From Apis mellifera (taxonomy: Eukaryota > Arthropoda > Insecta > Hymenoptera > Apidae): DNA of 64,000 bases. The stretch is from the NCBI RefSeq assembly GCF_003254395.2, contig NC_037645.1:6005406-6069405 (forward strand), written 5' to 3'. Each line of letters begins with the position of its first letter. Position 1 is the first letter of the stretch. The position numbers and the translations under genes were made by a program. The notes under the pieces are model-generated. The model had not been told where the DNA came from. It saw nothing but the letters and a program-made list of their open reading frames with translations, and did no database searches. Positions 60,850-64,000 of the stretch are shown in pieces.

Positions 60850-63800
60850 ATCCAATTTGACTTTCCGGCCAAGGTGAGGACAGGTGTGGATCACAAGCGA
60901 GACGAGCGAGGATCAGAGCTGGTCGGGACGAGTCGATTTTTCTGTCATCTTCGATACTCCCTGTCCGATTATCCGGTGACGTTCAGCCGCCCGCGATGAT
61001 GTACGCAACCTTTAAGTCCCGTGTAACTCGTCCATTTACCGTTTTCGGCTATCCTCGAACATCTGCACTCCCGTAAATATATCCTTATCATCGAGGCATT
61101 ACGTGTACCCAAATAAATTAAGCAGCTGGATATACCCAGCTATTTAAATCCCTTTTTCCACCATCGAACCACCTCTTCGTCTTCTTCTTCTTCTTCTTTT
61201 TCTTGATATACTCGAATATCATATCCACGATAATTTATCAATTTTTAATTCATCCCGATGATTCGTTTAAAGAATTTTATTAATTTTATATAACTGAATG
61301 TAGGATGATTGGTAGAAATTTGATTGTAATTGATTGACACATCTATTTCAATTGATAATTCGTCAGCGTATACACACGTTCGAGAGTATTTATTTTTCGT
61401 TATTTCTAATCTGATTTATAAATTAAATGATATACGGAATAATCGAATCGTCGAAATAAAACTCTTCGTACTCCAACTCCTTAAATCAATAAGAGGAATT
61501 AATTAGGATTAACCCTCTTCTCAAAGTCGTCCATCCGTCATTTAATCACCCCGAGCTACAAAATTATACGCAGCCCTCGTTCAATCTTCCATTAATTGTT
61601 GTCCTTTAATAGACAGACCCGCACGATATTTATTCATAGTGGACAATCATCCCGATGCGGTGATTTGCATCATATTTCATTACCGCAAACACAACGTCTA
61701 AACACACATTGTACGAAGATACGAATCGAGCCGTACGAGCAACGACGAGCTTCTCTTACGATGCTTCGATTATCCGAACGATTAATCGTTGCGTACTCTA
61801 GTTGCGTGAATTATCCGCGCCCGAGAATACGGATACGTTACACCGTGTCCGTTTCCTTTCGCGTGACCAACAACGACGATAACGTTGTTATACCGGGGAC
61901 ACACGCGGTGGAGAAAAAAAGAAAAAGAAAGAAAGAAAGAAAAAAAAAATGGAAGACGATCGAAATGATACAGTTGGACACAGAGTCGCGTTTCTCGAGA
62001 CAATGTCGATGGAAATTATTGCGGATAATATATTGTGCACGGTTGAGATAGATCCTTCTCGACGTAACGTTTCGAACGTAATATATAATACACACGGTGC
62101 AAAAAGTATCTGTCGAATTTTATTTCTTTGAACTTTATTTAAAAAAGAAGAAGAAAAAGAATTTATGATAATTTCATAAAGAAAGATACTTAACGAAAGC
62201 ATCATACAGTTTTATGAATTCTGAAATAAGGATTAATTTTACAAGCGATTATTAAATATTCGATACGAAACAAAATATCAAAATTTGGGGTAAAATTTTT
62301 TACGATACGGTTGCTATAAAATCGGGACCAAAGTCGAGTAACGAAAAGAAGGAAAAAAAAAGAACTCTTTCTTTCCCTTCTCTCAAACACGACGAAAGAA
62401 GAAAGGTGTTCGAGAGAAACGGCGGGATCCCTCCGTCCGTATAAAAAGACCGATATTCGGCCGCGGTCTAATTGCCGCATTTTTAATAATGACGTTAATG
62501 AGCGATGGTTATCGCGTGTCCGGTGTCGAACCGATTAAAGGCAAATCGGATGTTGGCCGTCCGAAATGGAAGAGGACCGAATGCCGATACCGATCGCGGC
62601 CACGCGTGCCATTCCTTCCGTGTATCCATCTCCACGCTTCGGGCCCCTGTCGGAGGAATGCACGCGCGCGCGGTCCGCGTTCGTTCCATCGGAAGAGGAG
62701 GGCTTGACGAGTCGCGGCAGATGTCCCAACGAACTTTTTCCCGTATCTCGATCGCCGTTTCGGCCACGGATCGCCTCCTATGACACCGAACAGAGAGATG
62801 CCTTCGACCGATTACCGAGTACCCGTTGAATATCGTATACACCTTTAATTTAGATTCCCTTTAATCCGCTCTAATTACGCGACACTTTGGAATTTGGACG
62901 AATTTGCTGTTCAATACCCTTTCGACAATGATTATTATTCGATATCCATTTCTCCTCCGTGTAAGATTTTTTTTCTTTCAAAAATTTATATCATTTTCTA
63001 AAAATATTATTTAGAATATTGGTGAATATATCGATGTGTCGCGAAAGATCGTTAAATCTTTCGATTCGAATTTCGGAATTGATCGAATTCGGAGAGTTAA
63101 AAAGGTGAAACGCGGCGTGTCTCGCGTGTTCGGAAAGGAGAGGGAGAGAGGAGGCTTGTGGCGACAAGCGGAAAGAAAATCACTTTTCGAACGGCTTGCG
63201 CTGGCCCCCGGGCTGACGGCTTCATAGCAATGGACGATCACGCGCGCGCGTACACGCACCCCTTTCCAGCGATCCGAGATCATAAATGGATACCGCATCG
63301 CGATAATGACATGAAAAATGAACTCGAGCGGAGATAATCGACGAAATTAAATAATTGCGCCGACTTGGTTGCGCCGACGAATTTAATCGATTTACCATCT
63401 TCCATAATCCGGCCGCCGTTTCCGCTTCTCGACAACCAGAGATCCGTCTCGTTGATTTCTTCTTCTTCTCTTCCCCTCCCCTCTGTCCCTCCACACTCCT
63501 GTCAACTCTTCCTTCGCCTCTCGATTCCTTCGCAATAATAATAATAATAACTCCTCTCGCCGCCATTTTTGCACCATCGACCTTGCGTTATATCCCCTTT
63601 CTTGTTTCCCGCTTTCTTTCCTCCCTCCTCCTCCTTCCTCCTCGTTTAATCCGAATTTCTTCGAATTCGAACCGCGCCCCTCGTTTCCAGAATTAATCTC
63701 GTTTCCGTTTCTGCCCGCGTACGCCTTTTTGCCTCGAGTATGAACCGTTTCCTAAATTCCCCGCCCTCCTCCCCCCGTCACGCGGTGCTTCTCCCGCCAG

Positions 63801-64000
63801 GTGTCAGGTCGAAATGAAAAATGTAAATGAGTCGTAATGATGAGAAGGTAACTGTCCCGATCGGTATCTCTCCTTCATCGGCGATCGCGTTCACGTTTTA
63901 AGCCACGTAAAAACCCCGGATCGGTCCCTGAAAACTTGTCCCCTCGAAAATTGCTCTCCGTCGATCAACGTTTCTCGATCCGTTGAATCGTCGATCAAAA

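Larger units (their letters stand above)
14462..64000 (-). other. ss: spineless intron upstream of the linker exon (partial, over 49.5 kb if no exon was missed)
   Basis: The acceptor at 14462-14463 requires an upstream exon encoding the bHLH domain on the minus strand at higher coordinates. I searched by eye for the reverse complement of the conserved basic and helix motifs (SKRHRERLN, SKLDRLSIL, SYLRTKSYF types) and found none. The whole right-hand part therefore appears to be intron. Gene-free stretches not listed separately (for example 26160-28620, 28840-31900, 32790-36400, 40800-43000, 44300-45200, 49000-53500, 61200-64000) hold AT-rich spacer with occasional GC-richer patches and chance reading frames. 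A nested non-coding transcript cannot be excluded. Confidence 0.6.

Noticed and set aside
1..64000. tRNA, rRNA, known microRNA, CRISPR array or bacterial operon
   Set aside because: I scanned by eye for tRNA B-box motifs, well-known insect microRNA mature sequences and direct-repeat/spacer patterns and found none. The tandem arrays have no regular spacers.

Overview
The window looks like nuclear DNA from an insect, most likely a bee (Apis-like). It is AT-rich with scattered GC-richer islands, many GA/CT, TA and CA microsatellites, and almost no coding sequence. The species call is an inference from composition and from the insect-type protein encoded. No bacterial, phage, plasmid or CRISPR signature was seen.

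The one gene I can support is on the minus strand: spineless (ss), the insect aryl-hydrocarbon-receptor orthologue, a bHLH-PAS transcription factor. Two internal coding exons are present. The upstream one (14343-14461) encodes the linker that leads into PAS-A and ends in DHHHLDGEMFLQ. The next (840-929) encodes 30 residues of PAS-A, ALNGFLLILTCDGEVFF onward to ESYLGFHQ. They splice cleanly to each other in phase 0 across a 13.4 kb intron. The rest of PAS-A should lie left of base 1. The bHLH exon was not found by eye, so it probably lies right of base 64000, which would make the intron in 14462-64000 longer than 49.5 kb. Essentially the whole window would then be spineless intron.

The introns hold three kinds of material. 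First, there are about ten local tandem arrays with units of roughly 60-450 bp, each built from its own repeat family. One at 18171-19550 has an exact 342 bp higher-order period. Second, there is a short non-autonomous transposon-like element at 25815-26155 with Tc1/mariner-style terminal inverted repeats and TA duplications. Third, there are GC-balanced islands with homeodomain-type TAATTA cores, E-boxes and several perfect palindromes (36460-36483, 43782-43812, 48561-48583, 57611-57630). These are candidate enhancers, or in a few places candidate alternative promoters, of this developmentally regulated gene.

The many open reading frames of 60-370 codons are mostly frame-neutral, low-complexity or repeat-derived. 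I do not regard them as genes. A 54-codon reading frame at the left edge (100-264) and a 161-codon frame at 36692-37177 are kept as weak candidates only.
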